A DNA stretch of 64,000 bases from Aristolochia californica (lineage: Eukaryota > Streptophyta > Magnoliopsida > Piperales > Aristolochiaceae), in the NCBI GenBank assembly GCA_029961685.1, contig JARWKL010000008.1:40688821-40752820 (forward strand). The letters are read 5' to 3'. Under the pieces are notes generated by a model. That model saw nothing but the letters and a program-made list of their open reading frames with translations. It was not told the DNA's origin and did no database searches. Positions within the stretch are counted from its first letter, which is position 1, and each line of letters begins with the position of its first letter. Positions 47,085 to 56,299 of this stretch are shown one piece after another. The translations under genes and the position numbers were made by a program.

Positions 47085-47981
47085 ATGGGTTCTCTCCAGA
47101 AACCTTTTCTTCTTCTAGTGCTTCTCTCTCTAACCACTCTACCTTGCTCCGTCTTCTGCAGACCAATCGAGGGCCATCGAAGGCCGTTCCAGTACCTGCA
47201 ACCGTTGGAAGGCAGTCGAATCGGGGAGACCGTGACCGGACTCCACAAGCTCAAAAACTACCTCGCGAGATTCGGCTACTTGGACTACGCCCACGTTGCC
47301 ACGGGTGCCGGAGAAGTTGACCACTTCGACAGTCATCTCGAGTCGGCGCTCAAGCTCTACCAAACAACCTACAACCTCAATGTCTCCGGCGTCGTTGACG
47401 ACGCCACCCTCGACCTCATGATGACGCCCCGATGCGGAGTTCCGGACTTCTTTAACGGATCCGAGCCCGGTATAGGGACCAAATGGGCCCATTTCCCTGG
47501 AAATCCGAAATGGCCCGCCAACAAAAGGAACCTCAAGTGGGGTCCACTCCAGGCCGATTTCCCTTACGACTTTGCTGTACCGTCGATCATATTCGCGGCA
47601 CAAAAATGGGGGGCAGTCACAAGCTTTCTCTTTGAAGAGCTCCCGTTCGAGCAGCACTTGGGTGCGGATATCAAAATCGGATTCTTTAAAGGGCCTCATG
47701 GGGATTATCAGAGCTTTGATGGGCCCAGACACATCCTGGCCCATGCTAGGTCTCCCATGTCAGCCTTTGCCCATTTCGACGGGGATGAAAAGTGGGCGGT
47801 GTACCAGTCACCCGATACGGTGGACTTTGTATCAGTCGCGCTTCATGAGCTGGGCCATACGCTCGGAATGGCCCATTCGAAGGTCCCGGAAGCCGTCATG
47901 TTTGCAACACTGCCCTATGGGGTGCAAAAGAGGGACTTGACCCAGGATGACATTGATGGGATTAAGAACCTCTACCCTTGA
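47085..47981 (+). CDS. MMP: Matrix metalloproteinase (metalloendoproteinase, copy 1)
   Basis: Secreted zinc endopeptidase of the plant MMP (M10A matrixin) family, acting in the apoplast. The 298-residue intronless zymogen has a signal peptide (core FLLLVLLSLTTLPC, ends about residue 25) and a peptidoglycan-binding-like propeptide (about 45-112). The cysteine switch PRCGVPD is at 115-121 and its Cys blocks the zinc. The catalytic domain has structural-zinc/calcium elements GPHGDYQSFDGP and FAHFDGDEKW, the zinc site HELGHTLGMAH (254-264) with catalytic Glu255, and a Met-turn VMFATLP. There is no C-terminal hydrophobic GPI signal, so it is probably soluble. Length is near the short end for plant MMPs. 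The Met-turn lacks the common MYP. The partner copy at 49945 is 93% identical. Confidence 0.93.
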   Translation: MGSLQKPFLLLVLLSLTTLPCSVFCRPIEGHRRPFQYLQPLEGSRIGETVTGLHKLKNYLARFGYLDYAHVATGAGEVDHFDSHLESALKLYQTTYNLNVSGVVDDATLDLMMTPRCGVPDFFNGSEPGIGTKWAHFPGNPKWPANKRNLKWGPLQADFPYDFAVPSIIFAAQKWGAVTSFLFEELPFEQHLGADIKIGFFKGPHGDYQSFDGPRHILAHARSPMSAFAHFDGDEKWAVYQSPDTVDFVSVALHELGHTLGMAHSKVPEAVMFATLPYGVQKRDLTQDDIDGIKNLYP

Positions 47982-48860
47982 ATTCTTTGGTTGAGTCGGA
48001 AAGTGATGATGAAAAGGGGAGGAAAAAGAAACTCTTGAAATTAAGGGCCAATTGAGTTGATTTTTTAATTAATTTTCAAGTGTTTATGGTGTCTTCGAAC
48101 ATATAAAGTAATAATAGAGAGAGGAGGTGAAGCCCTTTCCCTGTCTTTAAGTAAAGTAAGAGGCACCTTTATTTTTCACTTCTTCCCTTCGTTTGAAGAA
48201 CGATTACTTTAAAGTATTTCAACTAAAAAGCATTTTAAGGGTTTAAATAAATAATAGAGAGAAGAAACGAAGTCCTTCCCCGTCTTTAAGTAAAGGGGGA
48301 GGTCCCTATTAAGTTATGGATCCTAATTAACACCTTACGTTGAGTTGGTATGTGGGTCGAGAGAGGTTAGAGAAATCATTATTTGAGGAGCATCAATTGC
48401 GGCCGAGAGAGGTTAGAGAAAACATAAGTATACGATTTCTCTTGTGAATTATTTCATTTTCTTAGTGGTTTACTACAGTTGCGGAAGATAGGACGTAGTC
48501 TCACCTTGAGGCGAACCTGTATAAATCATGTTGTGTTTTTTCATTGCTTGATTTTTTTCCTCGATTATTATTATTGCTCTCTTTAATTTGGAATTAGGGT
48601 GTCTAATTCCTAACAGCCCCCTTATTTTTCACTTCTTTTCTTCTTTTGAAGAATGATTACTTTAAAGTATTTCAATAAAAAGCATTTTAAGGGTTTAAAT
48701 AAATAATAGGGAGAGGAGGCGAAGCCTTTCCCTGTTTTTAAGTAAAGAGAGAGCCCCCCTTATCAAATTGTGGACCAAATAGAATAGGGGATGAAGGACT
48801 TACCTTTGTAGGATCTGAAAACTCCACAAGCATGGTGTCTATCGATGCTTCAAGGAGCAG
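47982..48860. repeat. Repeat-rich 3' flank with two to three units of about 135 bp
   Basis: Units at about 48172-48302 and 48617-48754 share CTTATTTTTCACTTCTT, GATTACTTTAAAGTATTTCAA, AAAAAGCATTTTAAGGG and TTTAAATAAATAATAG(A/G)GAGA, ending CTGT(C/T)TTTAAGTAAAG. A partial unit covers 48104-48171. An LTR splits the array. No gene. Confidence 0.75.
48307..48615 (+). mobile_element. Second solo LTR of the same Copia-like family
   Basis: It starts TATTAAGTTATGGATCC (TG changed to TA) and ends TAATTCCTAACA. It matches the 432-bp LTR at 31825-32256 at both ends (GGTATG.GGGTCGA; GTAGTCTCACCTTGAGGCGA; ATAAATCATGTTGTGTTTT) but lacks about 120 bp in the middle. Flanks GTCCC (48302-48306) and GCCCC (48616-48620) fit a 5-bp duplication with one change. 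A short internal duplication of GAGAGAGGTTAGAGAAA occurs at about 48359-48419. Confidence 0.75.
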
Positions 48861-48869
48861 TGATATTGG

Positions 48870-49317
48870 CATTAAAGGGCACAAATTGACGAGGAGTGAC
48901 CAAAAGGTATGAAAGACCTAGAGCATTTTCGAATAATAGAATAATGTGTCCTCAAAAAGTTCATATCCCTAGACACAAGTAACCACCAAAGAGTATGATT
49001 ATAACAAATATAACCTTGTTGGGTTTGAGAGTAACCCAAGATGGAAAAAACAAGTACACCCAACGACTTTTACGGGAAGAGAAAATATGGTCTTCACGAG
49101 GAAATAGTACGAAATTTAAAGTCTTATGACTAAGTACAGATAAAAGTAGCCTATTTATAAATAAGCAAGCCGTAAGTATGACATAACGCCAATAAAAGTA
49201 GAGTACCTTCCTGGAGTAGAAAAGGTCCAAGACAACCTCAAGAAGTTGGCCGAGAGACATGAACATAGAAATCATAGCTAAGGAAAACCTAAAAGAAATA
49301 ACATCCACCTCACTCAA
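48870..49317 (-). mobile_element. Ty1-copia integrase remnant, frameshifted
   Basis: Minus-strand frames overlap with a shift: the first (49317-48961) reads GQLLEVVLDLFYSRKVLYFYWRYVILTACLFINR, then a degenerate FGCxCF-type segment; the second (49063-48872) reads ILGYSQTQQGYICYN and VSRDMNF. These correspond to the C-terminal integrase core of Copia pol (HLLEVARxLxF, W.(E/D)AVLTAxYLINR, FLGYSxxQKGYxCY, xxSRDVxF). No complete pol and no linked LTR in this orientation. Confidence 0.82.
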
Positions 49318-49384
49318 GCAAAGCTATGCTCAACATATATATTTATTACATGTCAAGATTTTAATTTCTCACATAATTGGTTAA

Positions 49385-49944
49385 CTTATGTGACCCGCCC
49401 TGACTTAGACTAGAATTTTTTGCCAACCTAAGTGTCAACTCGGCGTGACTCAGTGAAACGCACTTCAGTGATTCAGTTACAGAAAATCTAGTGGACTCGT
49501 CTTTCTGCATGAATTGCTGCACCGTGTCCACAACAATGAGGAAGATGCAATTCATTCCAGAAAATGCAAGTTTCCAAATCGCAAACTCAGTTTCTCAGCC
49601 AGTACCCCTCTGAAAACTTGCCAAACATTTCCTCATGTAAATCTTTCCGTCTCTTCTCTGGTTCTGAAATCTTTAAAAACATATCTCCACCGATCACGAC
49701 GTCAATGGGAGGAGAGAAATAAAAATCTAACTGTCACGGAATTCAAAAAGGAAGGTAAGTAACATTCCAGTTTAATTTGACAGCTCTCTTACCTTTTTAA
49801 CGAACCAAAAACCCTTCTGTCCAGCCAAAAACTTCCTTGCTTCACCAGTCATCTGCATTAGTCTTTGCTGGCAAGAACAGTCGCGAATATATTTAAACAG
49901 ATGCAGCAGCAGCTCTAACACAGTAAACAAGCTTCCGGGTCGAG
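49385..49944 (+). promoter_or_regulatory. Upstream region of metalloproteinase 2
   Basis: 49385-49525 repeats 41700-41848; 49535-49944 repeats 46745-47084 (shared ATTCATTCCAGAAAATGCAA, AAATCGCAAACTCA.TTT), with a 110-bp insertion or loss around 49620-49720. A TATA box AATATATTTA lies at 49886-49895, 50 bp before the ATG, in the same context as copy 1. Confidence 0.65.
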
Positions 49945-50841
49945 ATGGGTTATCTCCAGAAACCTTTTCTTCTTCTAGTGCTTCTCTCTCTAACCACTCT
50001 ACCTTGCTTCGTCTTCTGCAGACCAATCGAGGGCCATCGACGGCCGTTCAAGTACCTGCAACCGTTGGAAGGCAGCCGAATCGGGGAGACCGTGACCGGA
50101 CTCCACAAGCTAAAAAACTACCTCGCTAGATTCGGCTACTTGGACTACGCCCACGTTGCCACGGGCACCGGAAAAGACGACCACTTCGACAGTCATCTCG
50201 AGTCGGCGCTCAAGCTCTATCAAACAACCTACAAACTCAATGTCTCCGGCGTCGTTGACGACGCCACCCTCGACCTCATGATGACGCCCCGATGCGGAGT
50301 TCCGGACTTCTTTAACGGATCCGAGGCCGGTATAGGGACCCAATGGGTCCATTTCCCTGGAAATCCGAAATGGCCCGCCAACAAACGGAACCTCAAGTGG
50401 GGTCCGCTCCAGGCCGACTTCCCTTACGACTTTGCTGTACCGTCGATTATATTCGCGGCACAAAAATGGGGTGCAGTGACGAGCTTTCTCTTTGAAGAGC
50501 TCCCGTTTGAGCAACACTTGGGTGCGGATATCAAAATCGGATTCTTTAAAGGGCCTCACGGGGATTATCAGAGCTTTGATGGGCCAAGACACATTCTTGG
50601 CCATGCAACGCCTCCCACGGTTGCGTTTGCCCATTTTGACGGGGATGAAAAGTGGGGTGTGTCTCAGTCAGACGATACGGTGGACTTTGTATCAGTCGCG
50701 CTACATGAGCTGGGCCATACTCTCGGAATGGGCCATTCGATGGTCCCGGAAGCCGTCATGTTTGCAACAATTCCCTATGGGGTCCAAAAGAGGGACTTGA
50801 CCCAGGATGACATTGATGGGATTAAGAACCTCTACCCTTAA
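49945..50841 (+). CDS. MMP: Matrix metalloproteinase (metalloendoproteinase, copy 2)
   Basis: Tandem paralogue of the gene at 47085, same length (298 residues), intronless, differing at 21 residues by my count. Signal peptide, propeptide, cysteine switch PRCGVPD (115-121) and zinc site HELGHTLGMGH (254-264) are all kept, so an active enzyme is expected. Differences cluster in the catalytic domain just before the zinc helix: ILGHATPPTVAFAH in place of ILAHARSPMSAFAH, and KWGVSQSDD in place of KWAVYQSPD. This is the substrate-cleft and metal-binding neighbourhood, so specificity may have diverged. The upstream 400 bp is also duplicated, so both may share regulation, but the far upstream sequence differs because of insertions before copy 1. 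Confidence 0.93.
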   Translation: MGYLQKPFLLLVLLSLTTLPCFVFCRPIEGHRRPFKYLQPLEGSRIGETVTGLHKLKNYLARFGYLDYAHVATGTGKDDHFDSHLESALKLYQTTYKLNVSGVVDDATLDLMMTPRCGVPDFFNGSEAGIGTQWVHFPGNPKWPANKRNLKWGPLQADFPYDFAVPSIIFAAQKWGAVTSFLFEELPFEQHLGADIKIGFFKGPHGDYQSFDGPRHILGHATPPTVAFAHFDGDEKWGVSQSDDTVDFVSVALHELGHTLGMGHSMVPEAVMFATIPYGVQKRDLTQDDIDGIKNLYP

Positions 50842-51226
50842 CCTAGTTGAACCCGGTTCAACTATAAAATAACTCTTACCTATTTTTATTTTAGTTAATA
50901 AAATATGGTCAATTAAGTAAAATTATCCGAATTTTTAGTCTTGTAAGAATTAAGGTATAATTTTTATTTTTATTTAAAATTTATAAAAATAAGCAAAAAA
51001 CTGGGTAAAATAGGACGGTTTCCACGTGGTGATTTTCTATTAATAACAAGACTGTGGGTCCAATTTCAGGCCAGCATGGACATAATTCGCGCTCCCAGCC
51101 ACATCTATATCTCTCTTCACAAAATTTTCTTTTGTTATTTTTCACGTTCATCTGTCACACGTTTCAATCCGATTTTTCTCCCGGGCCGAGTGGAGATTCA
51201 CTGAGATCATTCTGCTCCCAGCTTCC
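50842..51226. other. Intergenic region and thioredoxin leader
   Basis: AT-rich to 51010, then G+C-richer. The stretch 51050-51226 probably holds the promoter and leader of the thioredoxin gene (a plus frame here has no domain). No TATA box was assigned with confidence. Confidence 0.4.
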
Positions 51227-54200
51227 ATGCCGGTTGTTCTCGAATCTCTTCCGATTCCCCGAGCCGCCGTTCAACTGAGTTCCGGCTCTTTGCCGACGGT
51301 GTTTGCGTCGGTTGCGGCCGGGCCGGCCCGGAGGAAGCATGGAGTAGTGCTGGAGTCAAGGGGGTTGAGGATCGATTCGCGCTTCCAGATGATTGCGTTG
51401 GCTTCGGCCGTGAGCGTGAGAGTTCCGAATGCTAAGCGCCTCGGAGTTGTTTGTGAATCGCAGGAGGCTGCTGTTGAAGGTTGTTTGTTTTCTTCTATTG
51501 AGATTATTTTTTTGTGATTTTACTGGATTTTGTTGTGGTTGTCGGAGATCGACTCTCTGGAGTTAGTTTGTTGATTACTGGTGCTGCGTCTGAAGACTGA
51601 ACTTTTTCTTGAAGTCTGATAGGAAATATGTTGGTCTCGTACTTCACTTGATTTCGTTCTTTTTCGTTTGCCAACAAAAAAAAAAATCATTATTCTTGTT
51701 CCAATTTTGTGTTTTTTTAGGATCTGCTGTAGTTTTAAGTAGTCAGTCGATTTACGACTAAAAACAGCTCGCTGTATGGTATCGACCTTTCTTAATATTT
51801 CAGACAGATTAAGCGATTTAATTGGTTTTGGATGTGACCTTTTATGGCTTTGTATATTCTTAAATTTTAACTTGTGGCCTAAGTGATGAATCTTGTTCCA
51901 ATAACTAGCTCGAAGTGTTTAATATTGAGGTCCCTCTCTGTCCATCAATTTCTTTTCCTTTCCGCAAGGTATGTTTTGTTTGTAAAGTCAAACTTAATGA
52001 ATATTTTATGAAACGTTCACAAGAATAATTTTTTTGGCTTTGAATCAAAGAATGATTCTTACTGACTGAGTGTCTCAGCTGATTCTCTTTTCCTTTCAGT
52101 GTGTTGTAATTGAGCCGATTTATGGAAGTGTATTAAGTGTCAGACTTGTAACTGATCTAAGATATGTTTATTGTTTCTAAAAATTGGTGTCGCCAAACAT
52201 TTCAAAAAACAAAAAAAAAAAGGTGCACTTGGGAATCTTAAAGCATTTTGCTGCCAGCAGGGCATTGCATCATAATTAGGAGGAAGCGATCTGCTCCAGT
52301 TAGAAATTTTGATTTTGGAGCTTCAAGCTAAATTTATATGGAAATAAAACTTGAACCCTGTATGCACTAAGTTGTCTGTAGTTATCCGTGGAAACATCTC
52401 TTGTTATAGACTACTGTATTTTTCTATAAAGGGGAGATGGCAACATTGCATTACTGTGCTTCCTGAGCCCCTCTTGCATTTCTCTCTTTTAAGCTATCAT
52501 CACTATGTTAGTTATACTACAAGTAAAAAGCGATGTAAGAGAACTGCCTGAGAAATTTTTTCATTTGTTTTGTTGGGAACTTTGTCTCTTCTTTCAGAGA
52601 ACCATGCAAGTTAAGCATGTTTTCCTCCTGTACAAGCATGTGCTCATAGTATTTTTTTGCATTTGGGAAGGGTGCATATTTTTTCATAAAATAGAGCTAT
52701 TTTCATGTCTGATGAGCAGCTGATAGTGTTTCGTTTTTCATGTTTTTGTTTTCTCTTTGATATTAATATGTTTTTTTCCAAATATTTGAACTTCTTACTC
52801 CATTTCATGTGGTGTTTCCACTGCAACCACCTTTTCAAATTTTTAGCAATAGTATGACAGAGGAAATAAACCAGTTTTTGTTGATATAAGTGCCAACTTT
52901 ACAATTATATCTCAATACATGTACAAATAATCTCATCATAAGAAGCCTCACGGTAATGAGACATCATAGAAAATTGTCATTATAACCCTTAGTTACACTA
53001 ATTAAACCTTTCAACAAATAAATCTAGGGGTGGCATCATGTCGAGCCAAGTTTGAACCTGCATAGTTTTGAGCTTGGCTTGATTTGAATACTTCAAACTC
53101 GAGCTCGAGTTCAAAATTTTTTACTGAGTTTGAACTCAAGCTTGAGCCAGGTTCGAGCTTCAACATACATTTAAAACATTGCATAAAATACATTTCAAAT
53201 AAGTTGGCACCAATGAAATTGACGATTGTTGCGTTCAATCCAAAGGCCCCAGAGGATGAAGGCAAGACAAGCAGAAAAGGAACATCTTTCCCACCTTAGC
53301 GAGGTAGGCTCCAAGGAGCATGCAACATGTACCATAGAGGACATGAGGAAGGCAGCAACAGACCCCGATCATATCAAAGAGGCGGTTCCAAACGTCCAGG
53401 GCAAAGGGGTAGTGAATAAGGATATGAAAGACGCTCTCATCAGCAGTCCAGCAGAAGGGGCAGGAGAGGGATGGTCCCATATTACCTCACTTCTGGAGAT
53501 TGTCCACAGTCAGGTTTTAGAAAATTGGTTATCTGGATGATGAAAATCACCCGCCGTTCCAGCCCTTAGGAGTCAGTTGAGAAACAAACTCCTATGGTAA
53601 GTGGAGGAATTAGTTTTTATCCTTTCTCTATTCTGGCATTTCCCCCTTATCTAGATGAGAGTGGTCCATCTTTTGGAAAAGTAATGATAGAAAGGCAACA
53701 AAGAAAGAGTGAAAGGGATAAGAGAGGACAGACACGAGTAGAAGATGAATGAGGTATTAGTACACATCCTTAATGTGATAACGGGGTTTCTAGCTCTTTG
53801 GAGCCTTGAAAAAGAGAACGTAAGTGAGAGTTTCTTTTGTTGTAACTGCCTTGAGTGAAAAGATTGTATTTTGCATTTTCATCATTAAAAGCTTGTTTTC
53901 TCTCATTTTTTGTTCATATGCTTCTTGGCAACCAATTGTTGACAATTTCTGGACTAGAGTACGAGAAAATAGGGTTTCAATGCTGGAAATTTCTCAATGT
54001 AAAGTTTCTATAAGGCTCTTACAAGATTTCCCCAGTAGAACAAGGCTCCCAAAGTTGGGAGTCGATATCTTTTATTTTGTACAGTGTTTCAACACTAAAG
54101 AACTTCATTCTCTGACATCTTGCACTGTCAGGGGACCCTTCCCTCACTTTCTCCTACTGTTTCCATCGTGTCGTTTTCTCATAATCTCCCCTTGCATCCT

Positions 54201-55292
54201 TGGTTAGGTTGCTATCCTACTGAGAACACTTGGTTTCTTTTCAGAACCCTATAGAAGTTTTCAATTTTTTTATTTTTTTGAAATAGTAAGTTTTCAAATT
54301 ATTAAGTAAACCTTATTGTGTTTATTTTATTTTGGTTTGCAATGAAATACTTTATTTCTGAAAAACACTTTTTCTTGCTTTTGCTCTCCATAAAAGAAAT
54401 CCCGATTAAAAAAACTTTGAGGTTTTTTTTTGGACAACAGCAGTATTTATGTAGTTAATTATTGCAGTGTAGCATCTATATAAGTTGAAAAAGCTAAGGT
54501 TCAGGTTACCTCTCAATTTTGGATAGTTCATGTTCTAGTAGCAGCCTTGATCTTACACTTCTGAGTTATGGCTGAAAAAATTAATTTCTTGAGTCGATGA
54601 AGCCAGTTATTTTTATTTTTAGCCATTACTTTTCTAGTTGAAATCTCATTTAAGCATGCTACTGTTTGGCAAAATTTCTACTGTTCTCATTGGAAATTTG
54701 ATTACTTCTCATTTTGTTTCACTAAAAGTTGGAATTAATATAGTAAAAAGCATGGTTACCATTCAAAAAGAAAAATAAAACTCATGTAAATGACACTGGC
54801 AAGGATCTTTCACCACACAGGTGGGACGCATCATAGCATGTTTTCTTTGGCTTGGTTTTCTTTTCTTTCTGCTCACACACTCCTTGAAGAAAGAGGTTGC
54901 CTTAACAATACTTTGTTTTAGGGAAGAGCTGGCATACTTAATTTACATACCGACCCTTGCTTTTCTTGGTTGCAGTAGTGCCTGCAGTTACTGATGCAAC
55001 ATGGAAGTCCCTTGTTCTTGAGGCTGACCTCCCTGTCCTGGTTGAGTTCTGGGCGCCATGGTGTGGGCCTTGCCGTATGATCCACCCTGTCATAGATGAA
55101 CTGTCGAAGCAGTTTGCAGGGAAGTTGAAATGCTTCAAGGTGAACACTGATGAAAGCCCATCAATAGCCACCCAGTATGGGATCAGAAGCATCCCAACTG
55201 CAATTATCTTTAAAAACGGCGATAAGAAAGATACAATCATTGGTGCAGTGCCCAAGAACACTCTAGTTTCATCCGTTGAGAAATTCTTGTAG
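51227..55292 (+). CDS. TRXm: Plastid m-type thioredoxin
   Basis: Stromal thiol-disulfide reductase that receives electrons from ferredoxin-thioredoxin reductase and activates Calvin-cycle and other plastid enzymes. Two exons: 51227-51479 and 54976-55292 (190 codons, 189 residues), joined in phase (GAA G-TA GTG). Exon 1 encodes a Ser/Arg/Val-rich, acidic-poor transit peptide of about 75-80 residues. Exon 2 encodes the whole fold: [20 protein letters not shown], active site WCGPC at 113-117 ([14 protein letters not shown]), [20 protein letters not shown] with cis-Pro158, and [16 protein letters not shown], which is typical of m-type proteins. The single intron is 3.5 kb and carries repeat fragments. 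Confidence 0.92.
53020..53185. mobile_element. Transposon-end-like segment in the thioredoxin intron
   Basis: Begins TAGGGGTGGCA and continues with GAGCTCGAGTTC/GAGCTTGAGCC words. This composition and the (T/C)AGGGGTGGCA start resemble ends of plant hAT-type elements. The matching right end was not found. Similar words occur at 41860-42000 and 43545-43665. Confidence 0.4.
53190..53480 (-). mobile_element. LINE retrotransposon 3' fragment (zf-RVT region)
   Basis: The minus-strand frame from 53480 reads [30 protein letters not shown], the zinc-binding region found after plant LINE reverse transcriptases (CPxC...ESxxHxxxHCPFAxxxW), with the last Cys changed to Tyr. After a frameshift, another minus frame at about 53240-53200 reads [14 protein letters not shown], matching the LINE C-terminal W.ERNNRIF motif. 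Highly degenerate. Confidence 0.75.
53541..54975 (+). other. Rest of thioredoxin intron
   Basis: T-rich intron sequence with no recognised repeat or ORF domain; it ends in a pyrimidine-rich tract and TTGGTTGCAG before exon 2. Confidence 0.6.
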
Positions 55293-55860
55293 AGGTGAGC
55301 ATGTAGCTTTTTACAAGAACCTACCTGTCCCTTTGCTTTTGAAATCTCTCTACACTGCTACTATTAAGTTTAGTTCACTAGGCTGCCATGGGCATCTTTA
55401 TAAAATACTGTTAATAGCCTGTAAGACTCGCTGAGTTCCAGATTTTATGCTGCTGTTCTAAACTTTTCATTTTGTAATGAGATGGCTTCATGGTAGCACT
55501 ATTCCATCTTTACCTTCTGTACCTTCTGTTTTGTTTGGTACAATTATATTCTCTTGATTTTCATTTTTTAACTACACATGTGCCCAGTAAATTCCAGTGG
55601 TGACCGTAACCCTAGGGCCATCCACATTGGACTCTCCAGAATCTGAAACATAACAACGTTATGTGATATGTAAAGTTTGTTATGGAGGCTATAATGTTCA
55701 ATTTAGCTTTGAGATGGGAAATAATGTCTCCCTCCCAAGTCCTAGATGTACCTGAAATTATGGATTATGACATACTGTTCTGCCCATCCTTGGTAAAACC
55801 AATAATACCTGATATTGCACTATCAACTGTTTTCATCTTTCAGCTTGCATCCTGTTATGC
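55293..55860. other. 3' flank of the thioredoxin gene
   Basis: Probable 3' UTR followed by AT-rich DNA. A 61-residue plus frame (55682-55867) has no recognisable domain. Confidence 0.5.
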
Positions 55861-55865
55861 TGTAT

Positions 55866-56290
55866 GATGATGAGGATGGTGATGATAAGGAGATGATGAT
55901 GATGATAATGCAGATGAGCCATATGAAAGGTAGTGATAAAATCACATGGATTTAAAAAGATTGTTAGCTTACATGAGTAATAGAGCTTCTACTGAATGCA
56001 AAAACATATACAAGATGAAGAAGAAGAAGCAAGGTTGGTGAGGATGATGATGATGATATGGAGATGTTGATGATGCAGATGAACCATATAAAAGGTGAGA
56101 GTGATAAACTTGGATTAAGAAAAGATTTTTAGCTTACATGAGAAAACAGAGTAGTAATACTAGTCCACATGAGTCCACACTATCTTCAAAAAAAAAATAC
56201 TAGCCCATATGAGTAAATAGAATTTCTATTCCATGCAAAAACATAGATAAGACGAAGATAATGATGAGCACGAGGAAATGGACTTGAGCA
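55866..56290. repeat. Degenerate tandem repeat with GAT-rich units, period about 170 bp
   Basis: Units beginning about 55866 and 56040 share GATGATGATGAT, (A/T)GATGCAGATGA(G/A)CCATAT(G/A)AAAGG, then TTAGCTTACATGAG and ATGCAAAAACATA. A third partial unit lies at 56200-56282. Frames in the units could read acidic Asp runs and DADEPY, suggesting an origin in a degraded exon, but no continuous frame remains. Confidence 0.65.
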
Positions 56291-56299
56291 ACAAAAATA

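Noticed and set aside
47139..47744. 201-residue minus-strand ORF across metalloproteinase 1
   Set aside because: A shadow of the G+C-rich coding strand; the same antisense frame appears over the second copy and has no independent motif.
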